A DNA stretch of 64,000 nt from Myroides sp. 1354 (GTDB lineage Bacteria > Bacteroidota > Bacteroidia > Flavobacteriales > Flavobacteriaceae). Below are positions 43,554 through 52,936 of this stretch, piece after piece. The translations under genes were made by a program, and so were the position numbers. The notes beneath the pieces were generated by a model. That model had not been told where the DNA came from and ran no database searches. It was given only the letters and a program-made list of their open reading frames with translations. Numbering within the stretch: the first letter of the stretch is position 1; every line of letters starts with the position of its first letter. The stretch is from contig NZ_JACAGN010000016.1 in assembly GCF_030324495.1 (NCBI RefSeq), positions 1-64,000 of the forward strand, written 5' to 3'.

Positions 43554-44768
43554 TTACTGATCTTTTGCTTTTTTTGATTTCTTAGGCCAATATCTGCGCT
43601 TTTTGGATTTTTTAATTTTCTTGGGATCTGGCTTGACCTCTTCTAAACTAGAAGCTTCAAGTGAATGTACCGCAATCTTAGTTCCAATTAATGTTTCAAT
43701 CTTTTTGAGTTCTTTCTTTTCATCTTCCGCACAAAAAGAAATTGCAATACCATGAGCGCCTGCGCGTCCTGTACGTCCAATACGGTGAACATAGCTTTCG
43801 GGAATATTGGGTAATTCGTAATTTACAACATGTGGAAGTTCTTCAATATCAATTCCTCTAGCAGCAATATCCGTCGCTATTAATACGCGAATTTGATTTT
43901 CCTTGAAATCACTAAGTGCACGTTGTCTAGCATTTTGGGACTTATTACCGTGAATAGCAGCAGCAGAAATACCTACACTACTCAGTTTTTTGGCCAATCG
44001 ATCTGCCCCATATTTTGTTCGTGTAAAAACCAGCGAACGCTGAATAGAAGTATCGTTTAAAAGCTCAATTAACAAGGGTAATTTTTCGTCCTTTTCAGCA
44101 AAATAAACCCCTTGTTCAATTGTTCCCGCTGTAGAAGAAACAGGAGTTACATTAATTTCCTTGGGATTTTGAACTAATTCCATCGCTAACTTTCTAATCT
44201 CTGGTGGCATTGTTGCAGAAAAAAATAGCGTTTGCCTTTGACTGGGAATTTGAGTGAATACCTTTCTTACATCTCGAACAAATCCCATATCCAACATACG
44301 ATCAGCCTCATCTAATACCACAATTTCCAACTGGCGAAGGGAAATTAAACGCTGATTCAACAAATCCAATAAACGACCTGGAGTAGCAATAACAATATCT
44401 ACACCTCGCTTCAATTGCGCAACTTGTTTGTGCTGAGGTACCCCACCAAAAATAGCCAAATGTTTTAGTTTCAAATGTGTCCCATACGTTTTGAAATTCT
44501 CATCAATCTGAATGGCTAACTCTCTCGTAGGAGTTAAAATCAAAGAGCGAACTCCTTTTTTATCACCTTTTTGTTCCTCTAACAATTGCAAAATAGGAAT
44601 AGCAAAAGATGCCGTTTTTCCTGTTCCCGTTTGTGCACATCCAATAAGATCATGCCCTTTTAAAATGAAAGGAATGCTTCCTTTTTGTATGGCAGTAGGT
44701 TGTGTATATCCTACTCGTTTAATCGCCTTTAAGATAGGCTGAATTATATCTAATTGTTCAAAATTCAT
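43554..44768 (-). CDS. DEAD-box ATP-dependent RNA helicase (RhlE-like)
   Basis: A 404-residue RNA helicase. The ATG at 44768 (MNFEQLDIIQP) is chosen over a TTG two codons earlier. All motifs are present: AQTGTGKT, PTRELA, TPGRLLD, DEAD, SAT, IATDIAARGID and HRIGRTGRAG. Unlike its paralogue at 3685-4797 it has a C-terminal tail of about 40 residues that is strongly basic (KKIKKSKKRRYWPKKSKK), a likely RNA-tethering tail. Its leader has the same candidate pseudoknot as the paralogue. Confidence 0.94.
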   Translation of the reverse strand: MNFEQLDIIQPILKAIKRVGYTQPTAIQKGSIPFILKGHDLIGCAQTGTGKTASFAIPILQLLEEQKGDKKGVRSLILTPTRELAIQIDENFKTYGTHLKLKHLAIFGGVPQHKQVAQLKRGVDIVIATPGRLLDLLNQRLISLRQLEIVVLDEADRMLDMGFVRDVRKVFTQIPSQRQTLFFSATMPPEIRKLAMELVQNPKEINVTPVSSTAGTIEQGVYFAEKDEKLPLLIELLNDTSIQRSLVFTRTKYGADRLAKKLSSVGISAAAIHGNKSQNARQRALSDFKENQIRVLIATDIAARGIDIEELPHVVNYELPNIPESYVHRIGRTGRAGAHGIAISFCAEDEKKELKKIETLIGTKIAVHSLEASSLEEVKPDPKKIKKSKKRRYWPKKSKKAKDQ

Positions 44769-44850
44769 ATTCAATGACTGGACACCCAGTTTTTATACTA
44801 CTCCCTATAAGCAAAGTTGAAATAATCAGGAGTCTTTAACTTATTTCAAC
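44769..44850 (-). promoter_or_regulatory. Structured 5' leader of the second DEAD-box gene (candidate pseudoknot)
   Basis: As RNA on the - strand: GTTGAAATAA (44850-44841) pairs perfectly with TTATTTCAAC (44825-44816). The loop contains ACTCC (44833-44829), complementary to GGAGT at 44804-44800. A hairpin ACTGG-GTGT-CCAGT (44790-44777) ends 8 bases before the ATG. The main stem has different bases from leader 1 but remains paired, whereas ACTCC, GGAGT, ACTGG and CCAGT are identical in both. Confidence 0.55.
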
Positions 44851-45158
44851 CTTTTTTATTTACATTATCGCTTTGCGTTCTATGCTATTTACTAAAAAAC
44901 CTAAAATAAAATACTCTCATTTACTCCTATAAAATCATCGTTCTAGAGCAACATGAAAACTAATCTCAAGAAAAGTTAAAAAAACAATAATCGACTAAAA
45001 AAAGCTTTTTCTTATATAAAATAATAGAAAGCATAAATTTATAGGTAAATTCTGCGCGAATATAGACCTTTTAAATGACTTTCAACAAACTAGCGTACAT
45101 TAAACCTCTCAACCATTAAATAACGAAAAAATGCTTATTTGTTATCCCCTTTGCCCTT

Positions 45159-45285
45159 CTCTTTCCAATTATTATTCAGGATAACGGGCAAATTGCCATT
45201 TGCTCCTGCGTATTTCTCTTTTCTCTTTCCAATTATTATTCAGGATAACGGGCAAATTGACATTTGCCTCTACATATTTCTCTTT
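45159..45285. repeat. Tandem 63-bp direct repeat, two copies
   Basis: Units begin at 45159 and 45222, each starting TCTCTTTCCAATTATTATTC and running through GGATAACGGGCAAATTG to a TATTTCTCTTT end. They differ at few positions. Each contains a small hairpin (GCAAAT-TGCC-ATTTGC; GGCAAAT-TGAC-ATTTGCC). The array lies in the gene-free stretch 44851-45377, 93 bases before the alpha-oxoamine synthase gene. Nothing else recognised in that stretch. Confidence 0.75.
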
Positions 45286-45377
45286 CTTCTCATAACGAGA
45301 TTATTTATTTAAATTATTTCTCCAACTAAGGAATTTACCTTACTTTTATAAGGATTAAACCTACCAATAAATAAAGT

Positions 45378-46646
45378 ATGAAGATAGACTTTACTAAAGC
45401 GAGTTTTAAAGATTTTGAAAATATTCCCGACTTAAATATTTATCAAAGAGCTCATGTTCACGAGGGGTATCTCAACTACCTACGTGAAAATGAATTTATG
45501 AACTACCGCTTATTAGCTAACTCTGGTTGTGGTCCTGAAATAGGTTTAGAAGAAGATGGCTACATCAAAAAAGGAGATTACATCAGTTTTGTTTGTAATG
45601 ATTATTTGGGATTCACTCAACATCCTGAAATAAAAAAAGCAGTCATTCAAGGAATCGAAAAATACGGAACAGGAGCAGGAGCTTCACCTTTAATAGGGGG
45701 CTATTTCGATTATCACAAAGAACTAGAAGACAAGCTATCTGCCTTCTTCAAACGCCCTAAAGGATCTTCTATCGTTTATACTACAGGATATACCTCCAAC
45801 AGTGCTTCTTTACTTTGTTTATTAAAAAAAGAAGACATTGCTATTGTAGATATGGCAGTCCACGCCAGCGTATATGAAGGCATCATGGGTACGACTGTCA
45901 AGCGTTTTTTACACAATAACACAGAAGCACTAGAGCGCATTTTAGCTTCTGCTCAAGATACTTATCGCACCAAAATGGTCATCATTGATGGAGTATACTC
46001 CCAAGATGGCGATGTTGCCAAACTCAAAGAAATACTAGAAATCACGAAAAAATATGGCGGGATTCTCTTAGTGGATGATGCTCATGGTATTGGCGTATTA
46101 GGTGAAACAGGTCGCGGTGCAATGGAATATCACGATGTACTAAACCAAGTAGATATCATCACCGGAACGTTTAGTAAAACCTTTGGCAATATAGGAGGAT
46201 ATCTCGTTGCCAACAACCCTAATCTAATTTCATACCTGCAGTTTCAATCGAGGCAATATGCCTTTTCTGCTGCTGCAACACCCGCAATTGTAGGTGTAAG
46301 TCGAGCCATTGAATTAATAGATGAGGAACCGCAATGGCAAAAACAACTGTGGACGAACATAACATACTATAAAAAAGGATTAGTTGACATCGGCTTGGAA
46401 ATTGGCGCTACAGATTCAGCAATTATTCCTGTTAAGATTGGAGATGTATACAAAAATAGTCAAGTGGGTAAACTATTACTTGAAAATGGCGTTTATACCA
46501 ATCCCATCATGTATCCCGCAGTATCCTTAAAAGATTCACGCATCCGCATGAGTCTAATGGCCACACATACCAAAGAACACTTAGATAAAGCATTGAATGT
46601 CTTTGAGTATATCAGTAAAAAATTACAACTGACTAAACGCGAATAA
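45378..46646 (+). CDS. Alpha-oxoamine synthase (PLP; serine palmitoyltransferase/KBL/BioF-type)
   Basis: The 422-residue PLP enzyme condenses an amino acid with an acyl-CoA. The aldimine Lys is in GTFSKTFGNIGG (near 273). Cofactor contacts are GTGAGASPLIGG, DMAVHASVYEG and LLVDDAHGIGVLG, and ATPAIVG lies in the C-terminal domain. It is close in length to the Bacteroidota serine palmitoyltransferase (sphingolipid synthesis) but 8-amino-7-oxononanoate synthase or a lipid variant is equally compatible; no biotin genes are nearby. Standalone gene ending in a strong terminator. Confidence 0.85.
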   Translation: MKIDFTKASFKDFENIPDLNIYQRAHVHEGYLNYLRENEFMNYRLLANSGCGPEIGLEEDGYIKKGDYISFVCNDYLGFTQHPEIKKAVIQGIEKYGTGAGASPLIGGYFDYHKELEDKLSAFFKRPKGSSIVYTTGYTSNSASLLCLLKKEDIAIVDMAVHASVYEGIMGTTVKRFLHNNTEALERILASAQDTYRTKMVIIDGVYSQDGDVAKLKEILEITKKYGGILLVDDAHGIGVLGETGRGAMEYHDVLNQVDIITGTFSKTFGNIGGYLVANNPNLISYLQFQSRQYAFSAAATPAIVGVSRAIELIDEEPQWQKQLWTNITYYKKGLVDIGLEIGATDSAIIPVKIGDVYKNSQVGKLLLENGVYTNPIMYPAVSLKDSRIRMSLMATHTKEHLDKALNVFEYISKKLQLTKRE

Positions 46647-46657
46647 ACAAGCAAATA

Positions 46658-46696
46658 AAAAAATCGCTCCTCGATAAATCAAGGAGCGATTTTTTT
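46658..46696 (+). terminator. Terminator of the alpha-oxoamine synthase gene
   Basis: AAAAATCGCTCCT / AGGAGCGATTTTTT stem with a 10-base loop and a T run. Confidence 0.75.
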
Positions 46697-46875
46697 ATTT
46701 GATGACCACACTACTTTCCGGTCGTATCATATTGAATTTCTTTTCATTTTTATAACATAACCTAAAAATACTATCACTTGTAGCTGTCTATTATTTCAAT
46801 AAAAAATACCGAGAAGTAGTGAGAAATAAATCTCTTTCTTTTCAGAACTTGCCAGTAAACCTAATACCTATAAAA

Positions 46876-47328
46876 ATGGAGAAAATTATAGCTCAAATTA
46901 TGCCAATACTTGCAACAGAACTCAATCAATATTATGGCAACTCTTATATTTTTCCACTTCCAGATTGGGCTGTATTACAAGCACAACCCGAACTAGTATA
47001 TCTCTTGCCGATTTACGGAGAAAATGGAATCAAAATAGCGAAACAAAGGGTCGATTTCTCGGTTGACTTTTCCAATTATTCTTCTGTCTTATACTATGCT
47101 GATTTCCTCTTTCAACAAATGGATACCACATTGGAAATCATTGCTTACGTTGTTTTTTATCACAAAAAAATTCGCATCAACAAACATCTTGATTATCGTC
47201 AAGAATTAACAAAAGAAGAACGTGCAGAACAGCTATCCTTCAACAATAGCCAACCCAAAGTTGAAATATCCGTTCATTTTTTTAATCGAAATTTTTATTC
47301 CATTGATGATCTTTTACACTGGAAATAA
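46876..47328 (+). CDS. Hypothetical cytosolic protein
   Basis: A 150-residue protein from the ATG at 46876 (MEKIIAQIMPILATELNQYY); the frame is open from 46819. No signal peptide. Aromatic-rich (YADFLFQQMDTTLEIIAYVV) alpha/beta sequence with no recognised family. Convergent to the FAD monooxygenase gene, 35 bases apart. Confidence 0.5.
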   Translation: MEKIIAQIMPILATELNQYYGNSYIFPLPDWAVLQAQPELVYLLPIYGENGIKIAKQRVDFSVDFSNYSSVLYYADFLFQQMDTTLEIIAYVVFYHKKIRINKHLDYRQELTKEERAEQLSFNNSQPKVEISVHFFNRNFYSIDDLLHWK

Positions 47329-47363
47329 ACACATTAATTTTTTATTCTATTAAAAAAGGTAAA

Positions 47364-48491
47364 CTAAATTTGATTTAACTCAAACATCTTTTCCATTTGC
47401 CTTTTTTTCATCCAAGTTGGTAAAAGACGAAAAGATGTATTGCGGCAAGCAACAAGCAAAGGGTTTCTCCATTGTGCTATTTTTCCTAAAGTCCAACTCT
47501 CTCGAACAATACTATGTGCTTTAGCTTGACGAGCAAGAGGAAAGTGTTTCAGCGCTTCCTCTAGAGAATATTGCTCTAACAACCTGCTGATTACATACAC
47601 ATCTTCTATGGCTTGGCAAGCGCCTTGACCTAAATTAGGAGTTGTAGCATGAGCTGCATCTCCAATCAAACAAGCTTTCTCCTTATACCATCCCTCAAAA
47701 GGTTTAAGGTCGTATATTTTATCAAAGTGAATCTTTTCTTTTGGAGTTTGTTGAATCATTTGTTGAACCCAAAGCGGACATTCATCTACATAGGAGGTTA
47801 CTTCATGCTGAGGTTGATGCAAATCTTCATCTACTAAAAAATACCAATACACTTGATGATCGGCTAATTTCACAAATCCCATTCGCTTGCCTTTTCCCCA
47901 ACTTTCTACAGCAACGTGTTCGTATTTTTGAGGGAGATCAAAAGGGAGAATTCCTCTCCAACAAACTTGATGCGCATCGCGTAAAGCATAATCGCCAAAC
48001 AGCAATTGACGCACTTGTGAACGCAAACCATCCGCACCTATAATAAAGGGATGATTCACCCTGGTACCATCTGCAAACTCTAACTGATAGTCACCATCTG
48101 TTGTTTGTGTGATTTGTTGTAAACGCTTGTTCAATTGTATATCTTCACTTCCTATAGTATCTAACAAAACACGATGCAGCGCACTACGGTGAATAGCGAT
48201 ATTAACTAATTGATACTTTTCTTCAAAATTAACCAAAGAAGTTTGGTCTAAAACCTGTAAATTTAAATCCGTTAATAGCACAGTAGAAATACGAGTTCCC
48301 TTGCCGTTGAGTTCATCTGCTATTCCCAAATGACGATATACCTGCATTGCGTTATTTGCAAGGGCTATACCCGCTCCTACGGGTTTAATTCGAGGAGAGG
48401 ATTCATATACTACAAAAGAAATACCAGCTCTTTTCAAAGCAACAGCTAATGTTAATCCCGCTATTCCTGCACCAACTATGGCTACTTGCAT
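47364..48491 (-). CDS. FAD-dependent aromatic-ring-type monooxygenase
   Basis: A 375-residue protein from the ATG at 48491: MQVAIVGAGIAGLTLAVAL is the FAD-binding GxGxxG start, and the longer frame (48524) would overlap the promoter element. ADGLRSQVRQLLFG is the DG motif, and CLIGDAAHATTPNLGQGACQAIED is the GD motif that binds the ribityl chain. Such enzymes hydroxylate small ring compounds or degrade antibiotics (TetX-type relatives); the substrate is unknown. Single gene. Confidence 0.88.
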   Translation of the reverse strand: MQVAIVGAGIAGLTLAVALKRAGISFVVYESSPRIKPVGAGIALANNAMQVYRHLGIADELNGKGTRISTVLLTDLNLQVLDQTSLVNFEEKYQLVNIAIHRSALHRVLLDTIGSEDIQLNKRLQQITQTTDGDYQLEFADGTRVNHPFIIGADGLRSQVRQLLFGDYALRDAHQVCWRGILPFDLPQKYEHVAVESWGKGKRMGFVKLADHQVYWYFLVDEDLHQPQHEVTSYVDECPLWVQQMIQQTPKEKIHFDKIYDLKPFEGWYKEKACLIGDAAHATTPNLGQGACQAIEDVYVISRLLEQYSLEEALKHFPLARQAKAHSIVRESWTLGKIAQWRNPLLVACRNTSFRLLPTWMKKRQMEKMFELNQI

Positions 48492-48521
48492 ACTGTAATT
48501 TACATTTTCTATTTTGACACT

Positions 48522-48529
48522 CAAATATA
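48522..48529 (-). promoter_or_regulatory. -7 element of the FAD monooxygenase gene
   Basis: TATATTTG on the - strand, 31 bases before the ATG at 48491. Confidence 0.45.
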
Positions 48530-48658
48530 AACGAATTTACACACAGTTCACAATTAACAACTAGCGTAAAAATAAATAACATAGGGACAAATTTATGCGG
48601 TATTGTAAGAATGAGAAAAGATAGTAATCTTTGCCTATCAATTCGAAAGTAGAACAAC

Positions 48659-49462
48659 ATGGACCAAATGAAAAGAAAAGGATCAAAAACCATACAAGGA
48701 ATTCCATCGGAGATTTTAGTGCAACTCAATCACGGAAAGATTGAAACCGCAAATTTAGTAGAATGGTTAGCTATTGACATAAAGGAAATGTTGTCCATCG
48801 TATTGGCACAATGCAATAAATCAACGTATCTAAAACCTACTTTAGAAGCATTAGAAGCATTAAAAAAACCAACCATTACCTTAAAAAATGCTACGATTGG
48901 GCAAGTTTTATTGGCTGAAACGCTCAAGACTAAGGACCATGAACTTTTTACCTTTTTGAGCCAACATCCTGCGGATATGCCCCGTTGTTGGGCGACTTAT
49001 ATGGTGGGATGCAATACAACCTTGAGCCCTATACAACAACTCAACGCAATTCAACCCTTTGCAGCTGATACCCATTTTGGAGTTCGCGAAACAGCCTGGA
49101 TGGCAGTGCGTCCAACTATCATTGAAAATCTAACACTTAGTTTGGAAGTATTAGAACCCTGGACCTTACATTCAGATGCTAACATTCGACGTTTTGCCAC
49201 AGAAGCTACTCGACCTCGAGGTGTTTGGTGTGCTCATATTGATGCACTCAAATCCAACCCCTCACTGGCACTGCCTTTATTAGAGAATTTACGCAATGAT
49301 CCCGTTAAATACGTTCAAGATAGTGTAGGGAATTGGTTAAATGACGCTAGTAAAACCCAACCCGATTTTGTTCAAAATTTATGTGATACTTGGTTGGCTG
49401 AAAGTAATACCAAAGCGACAACCTACATCGTAAAAAAAGCATTGAGAACGCTAAAAGGCTAA
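48659..49462 (+). CDS. DNA alkylation repair protein (AlkC/AlkD-like HEAT repeats)
   Basis: A 267-residue all-helical protein of the DNA alkylation repair family, which excises alkylated bases using a HEAT-repeat superhelix. The C-terminal block RFATEATRPRGVWCAHID, followed by LENLRNDPVKYVQDSVGNWL and NDASKTQPDFV, is the family signature with the conserved Trp, Asp and Arg residues. The N-terminal 70 residues are divergent. Standalone gene, divergent to the monooxygenase with a 167-base gap. Confidence 0.8.
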   Translation: MDQMKRKGSKTIQGIPSEILVQLNHGKIETANLVEWLAIDIKEMLSIVLAQCNKSTYLKPTLEALEALKKPTITLKNATIGQVLLAETLKTKDHELFTFLSQHPADMPRCWATYMVGCNTTLSPIQQLNAIQPFAADTHFGVRETAWMAVRPTIIENLTLSLEVLEPWTLHSDANIRRFATEATRPRGVWCAHIDALKSNPSLALPLLENLRNDPVKYVQDSVGNWLNDASKTQPDFVQNLCDTWLAESNTKATTYIVKKALRTLKG

Positions 49463-50219
49463 TTCAAATTGTAGATTATAACACAAGTACAAGCCATTCT
49501 TCTTTTACAAATCAACAAAACAGAGTTTGATTATATCAGTAAATAAAAAAACGCTATAGTGAAGATACTACAGCGCTCATTTTAAGATATTAAAATTGTT
49601 GTGGGGACTTTCGCAATTGAAATATAGATTTCGTTATTCTCTGTACAAGTAAAACTAGTTTTCCTTTCATGTTGCCTTCTTTTATCTATTTTACTTCTAT
49701 GACAAATGTAGAAGCTCATGACTAAATTTATACCATGGGAAACCCCTGATTTTAAAAAACAGGGTTTTCCTCCTTCTATTTTTTTTCACAAAGAAAAAGT
49801 ACTGCAAAAATCATGAAATACAGTTTTGACTAGTTTGTAAAAAACCATATTTTATAAGGTTATTTCCCTTTTTCCCCTTTTATTTTTCTCTCTTAACTCC
49901 TTGAAAAAATCAAGTAAAAACAAATACCAAAACTTCGCTATTTTTTTTCTTTTCTATTAACATTTAGCATCTCATTTACATTTACCTAAATACAAAATAA
50001 TTCACAATAAATAGTAAATATTAAATAATAAATAATATAAGTTATATTTTTTAACAAAAAACAAAACGTTACCAAAAACACAGATTCCTATTGCTTTTAG
50101 AAAAACACATAAAAATATCACAAAATTTAACTTACATTTGTTTACTATCATAAATCATTTTACGCTTACATAAAACAACTTATTTTTAGTCAAATAGTAT
50201 TAATGTAAAAACATTTTTT
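49463..50219. other. Long intergenic region with hairpins
   Basis: About 760 very AT-rich bases. ACGCTATAGT / ACTACAGCGC at 49551-49576 is a hairpin that on the - strand runs into TTTTTTT. AAACCC-CTG / CAG-GGTTTT at 49740-49769 is another, imperfect. No protein frame or tRNA seen. A promoter element for the next cassette lies at 50133. Confidence 0.5.
50133..50140 (+). promoter_or_regulatory. -7 element of sensory cassette 2
   Basis: TACATTTG on the + strand, 80 bases before the ATG at 50220; no clear -33. Confidence 0.4.
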
Positions 50220-50831
50220 ATGAATCAACAGTTGCAAACACAAACAAATTTACATTGGGTTTACCAAAGTATCATCAATTGGGAAAACCTTTCGTTGGAT
50301 CGAAACAAATTGATTGAAATTGCCGATTATGGACTGAGTACTTTTTATTTTCTAAAAGGTATTGTGGATACAGATGACATCCACGCTTATATGGGATGTT
50401 ATAAAGATGTCTTCTATATACATTTTATTCCTAGTTCTTTAGATGTCCCTGCTTCATTTACCGATGGTATGACTATTCCCAAAGAACTATCTAGTAGTAT
50501 TGCTACAAAACTAAACAATTTTAAGGGGCCTGTATTAAAAAATGAAGCTGAAGAGCGCATTGGTAATTGGGCAGACAAAACGTTGCGCGATGGTATTCTA
50601 TTAGCAACAGATCTTTTTCAAATCTTTTGGATTCCCAATGAAGATTTTGAAGATAACACCCCAATTCAAGTCGATTTAGCAATAAACAACAATAATCCAG
50701 ACTTAATCTTAACTCAATTGAATCAAATGGATAGTTTTTTGAATACTTGTAAACCTATTCCTCCCTTTAAACCCACATTACTACAAAATCAATTTGCTTT
50801 ATATGAACAAATAAAGCTATGGAAAATCTAG
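50220..50831 (+). CDS. Hypothetical soluble protein, first gene of sensory cassette 2
   Basis: A 203-residue cytosolic protein, paralogue of 23533-24213. Corresponding blocks are FYIHFIPSSLD (against FFLIIIPDSLD) and the C-terminal KPIPPFKPTLLQN (against RPVPPFKPTIMDN). It lacks the Lys/Arg-rich insertion of the other copy. The gene is followed after 13 bases by the 7TM gene. Family not recognised; conserved order suggests a dedicated partner of the sensor. Confidence 0.7.
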   Translation: MNQQLQTQTNLHWVYQSIINWENLSLDRNKLIEIADYGLSTFYFLKGIVDTDDIHAYMGCYKDVFYIHFIPSSLDVPASFTDGMTIPKELSSSIATKLNNFKGPVLKNEAEERIGNWADKTLRDGILLATDLFQIFWIPNEDFEDNTPIQVDLAINNNNPDLILTQLNQMDSFLNTCKPIPPFKPTLLQNQFALYEQIKLWKI

Positions 50832-50844
50832 TAACGAAGGAAGC

Positions 50845-51495
50845 ATGACTCTTTTTGAATTTGTAACCTATATTACCTATTTAGTTCCAGTACTTTTAAT
50901 TATACTCATTGTATATGCTGGAACTAAAACACCTTTCAACGCAGTAAAATTCGCCCTACTAGGTTATCTCATTACGAGTTTAGCCTTCTATTTTATGGGC
51001 GAATTTTTAGGAAAAGTCTATCGTAATAATTTAATTCTAATTCCAATTTTTGGTGTAGTTGAACTAGCTTGGTTTTCTCTGATCTATCGCCTTATAACGA
51101 CAAAAAAGCTTTATTACCTAATTAATTTACCTGCGCTTATTTGTCTGATATACGAACTAAATACCATCAATTTTCACCTCCTTATAGAGATTGAATCCTA
51201 CACTCGATTTACTTCCACTTTTACCTTACTGCTATTGGCTATTTTTTATTGTTTTAACTTATTGAAAAATAGATGGAGGGATTATCATCCTTCTTTTTTC
51301 TTGCTCAATGCAACATTACTTATTTATGCGTCTTTCTCATGTATTTACTATCTTCCTCTTAATCTATTGATTAATGGGAAATCCGAAAACAAATTCTTGT
51401 TTTGGTTAGTAAACCTTATCATCACCTTATTGTTTTACATCATAAATACCAAAATATTATGCAACATACCTGGCAAAGAGAAAACATCATCATAA
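50845..51495 (+). CDS. Seven-TM membrane protein of sensory cassette 2
   Basis: A 216-residue hydrophobic protein with seven transmembrane helices, homologous to 22894-23526. YASFSCIYYLPLNLL in helix 6 is shared. It overlaps the histidine kinase gene by 37 bases. Probable membrane sensor for that kinase. Confidence 0.75.
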   Translation: MTLFEFVTYITYLVPVLLIILIVYAGTKTPFNAVKFALLGYLITSLAFYFMGEFLGKVYRNNLILIPIFGVVELAWFSLIYRLITTKKLYYLINLPALICLIYELNTINFHLLIEIESYTRFTSTFTLLLLAIFYCFNLLKNRWRDYHPSFFLLNATLLIYASFSCIYYLPLNLLINGKSENKFLFWLVNLIITLLFYIINTKILCNIPGKEKTSS

Positions 51496-52226
51496 TTTGG
51501 TTTATCATTGGCTTATTACTTGTCCTTATCATTAGTATTGCCTTTATCATTCTGCTTATGTTAAACTATAAAAAACACATTGACACTCAACATCAAATTA
51601 ACCTATTAAACCAACAACATTCAAAAAAGCTACAGCTATCCTCTGTTGATATTCAAGAAAAAGAACGACAACGAATCGGAAGTGATTTACACGATTCCGT
51701 CATTAATGCACTAAATATCTTATTTTTAAAATCCCAAGCAGGACAAACAGACGATCAATTGGTGGAGAGTATTCAAGAAACAATACAACTAACTCGAAGT
51801 ATTTCACACGGTTTAAATCCACCATTCTTAAACTATGCTTCTCTTGAAAATCTAATCAAAGACTTGTTTCAACAATGGAATATTTTTTATACCATCAAGT
51901 TGTATATTAATAAACGAACGTCTTTTGAATTGACAACAGAACAAAAAATGCATTTGTTGCGTATTATCCAAGAATTAATGAGTAATATCCACAAACATGC
52001 GCAAGCCAATCAAGTTGAATTTCAGCTGAGATTATCCGAAAAAGCGGTTGTCTTTGCGATGCGTGATAATGGCAAGGGATTTCAGTCCAAATGTGATAAC
52101 CAAGGACTTGGTTTACAAAACATCCAGGTTAGAGCCTCTTTATTAAAAGCAACATTTAAATATAAGCAACAACAATCTGTCGGAACCGTATTTTTGTTTA
52201 TATTACCTCAAATTACAAAACCATGA
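51459..52226 (+). CDS. NarX/DesK-type sensor histidine kinase (cassette 2)
   Basis: The protein is 255 residues from the ATG at 51459; an upstream frame (51402) lies inside the 7TM gene. One transmembrane helix (about 10-35, IWFIIGLLLVLIISIAFIIL), HisKA_3 with the phospho-His in RQRIGSDLHDSVINALNILF, and HATPase_c with QELMSNIHKHAQ, DNGKGF and GLGLQNIQ. No sensor domain of its own. Closest relative in the window is 22166-22975. Confidence 0.9.
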   Translation: MQHTWQRENIIIIWFIIGLLLVLIISIAFIILLMLNYKKHIDTQHQINLLNQQHSKKLQLSSVDIQEKERQRIGSDLHDSVINALNILFLKSQAGQTDDQLVESIQETIQLTRSISHGLNPPFLNYASLENLIKDLFQQWNIFYTIKLYINKRTSFELTTEQKMHLLRIIQELMSNIHKHAQANQVEFQLRLSEKAVVFAMRDNGKGFQSKCDNQGLGLQNIQVRASLLKATFKYKQQQSVGTVFLFILPQITKP

Positions 52227-52894
52227 CTATAAAAGTAATTCTCCTAGATGATGAAGTACTCATCACTGATTTATTATCTAACTTTTTGCAACAAGATCCT
52301 GCTATCGAAGTAATGAGTACTTATAACTTTGGTACTTCTTTCTTAGATGCAATGCAAGAAGCAACAACGCTACCTGATCTTTTTATTTTCGACTATCGCA
52401 TTGGTGATACAGATGGAATCGAACTACTTAAGCGTTTGCGTGTCTTGGGGATTCAAACCCCAGTCATCCTTTTATCCTCGCATTATAACGATAGCTTAAT
52501 TAGTTTCATCGTTAAAACGGGATTTGCCGCCTTTTTACCTAAAAACATGAAACCAAGCACGTTGACGGAAGTTATTCATGAAGTACACGCCAAGGGATTC
52601 TATTTACTTCCTGCTCAATTTGAACATCTACGCGAACAAATGCAAGTGAAGGCCCAACCGTTAACGACTGATTTAAAACTTGCGCTTTCTGAACGCGAAA
52701 TTGAAGTACTTCACCTTATCGCTCAACAAAAAACAGGAAAAGAAATTGCAGACCTTTTATTTATTTCTCTAAAAACAGTAGAAGGACATAAAAACAATTT
52801 ATTTCTCAAAACAGGAGCAAAAAATGTAGTCGGTTTAATTGTATATGCCGTACAACATAAACTACTTTCTCTGGACGAAATATCCATGTATTAA
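52223..52894 (+). CDS. LuxR/NarL-type response regulator (cassette 2)
   Basis: A 223-residue response regulator whose ATG overlaps the kinase stop (ATGA). Receiver: LDDE cluster, phospho-acceptor Asp in FIFDYRIGD, Ser in ILLSSHYN, Lys in FLPKN. LuxR-type HTH: LSEREIEVLHLIAQQKTGKEI and KTVEGHKNNLFLK. Paralogue of 21508-22176 with the same domain lengths. Followed by no clear terminator; its own targets are unknown. Confidence 0.92.
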   Translation: MTIKVILLDDEVLITDLLSNFLQQDPAIEVMSTYNFGTSFLDAMQEATTLPDLFIFDYRIGDTDGIELLKRLRVLGIQTPVILLSSHYNDSLISFIVKTGFAAFLPKNMKPSTLTEVIHEVHAKGFYLLPAQFEHLREQMQVKAQPLTTDLKLALSEREIEVLHLIAQQKTGKEIADLLFISLKTVEGHKNNLFLKTGAKNVVGLIVYAVQHKLLSLDEISMY

Positions 52895-52936
52895 TACATC
52901 TGCTAAAAAGCCCCCTTTTTACAAGTATTCAATTCC

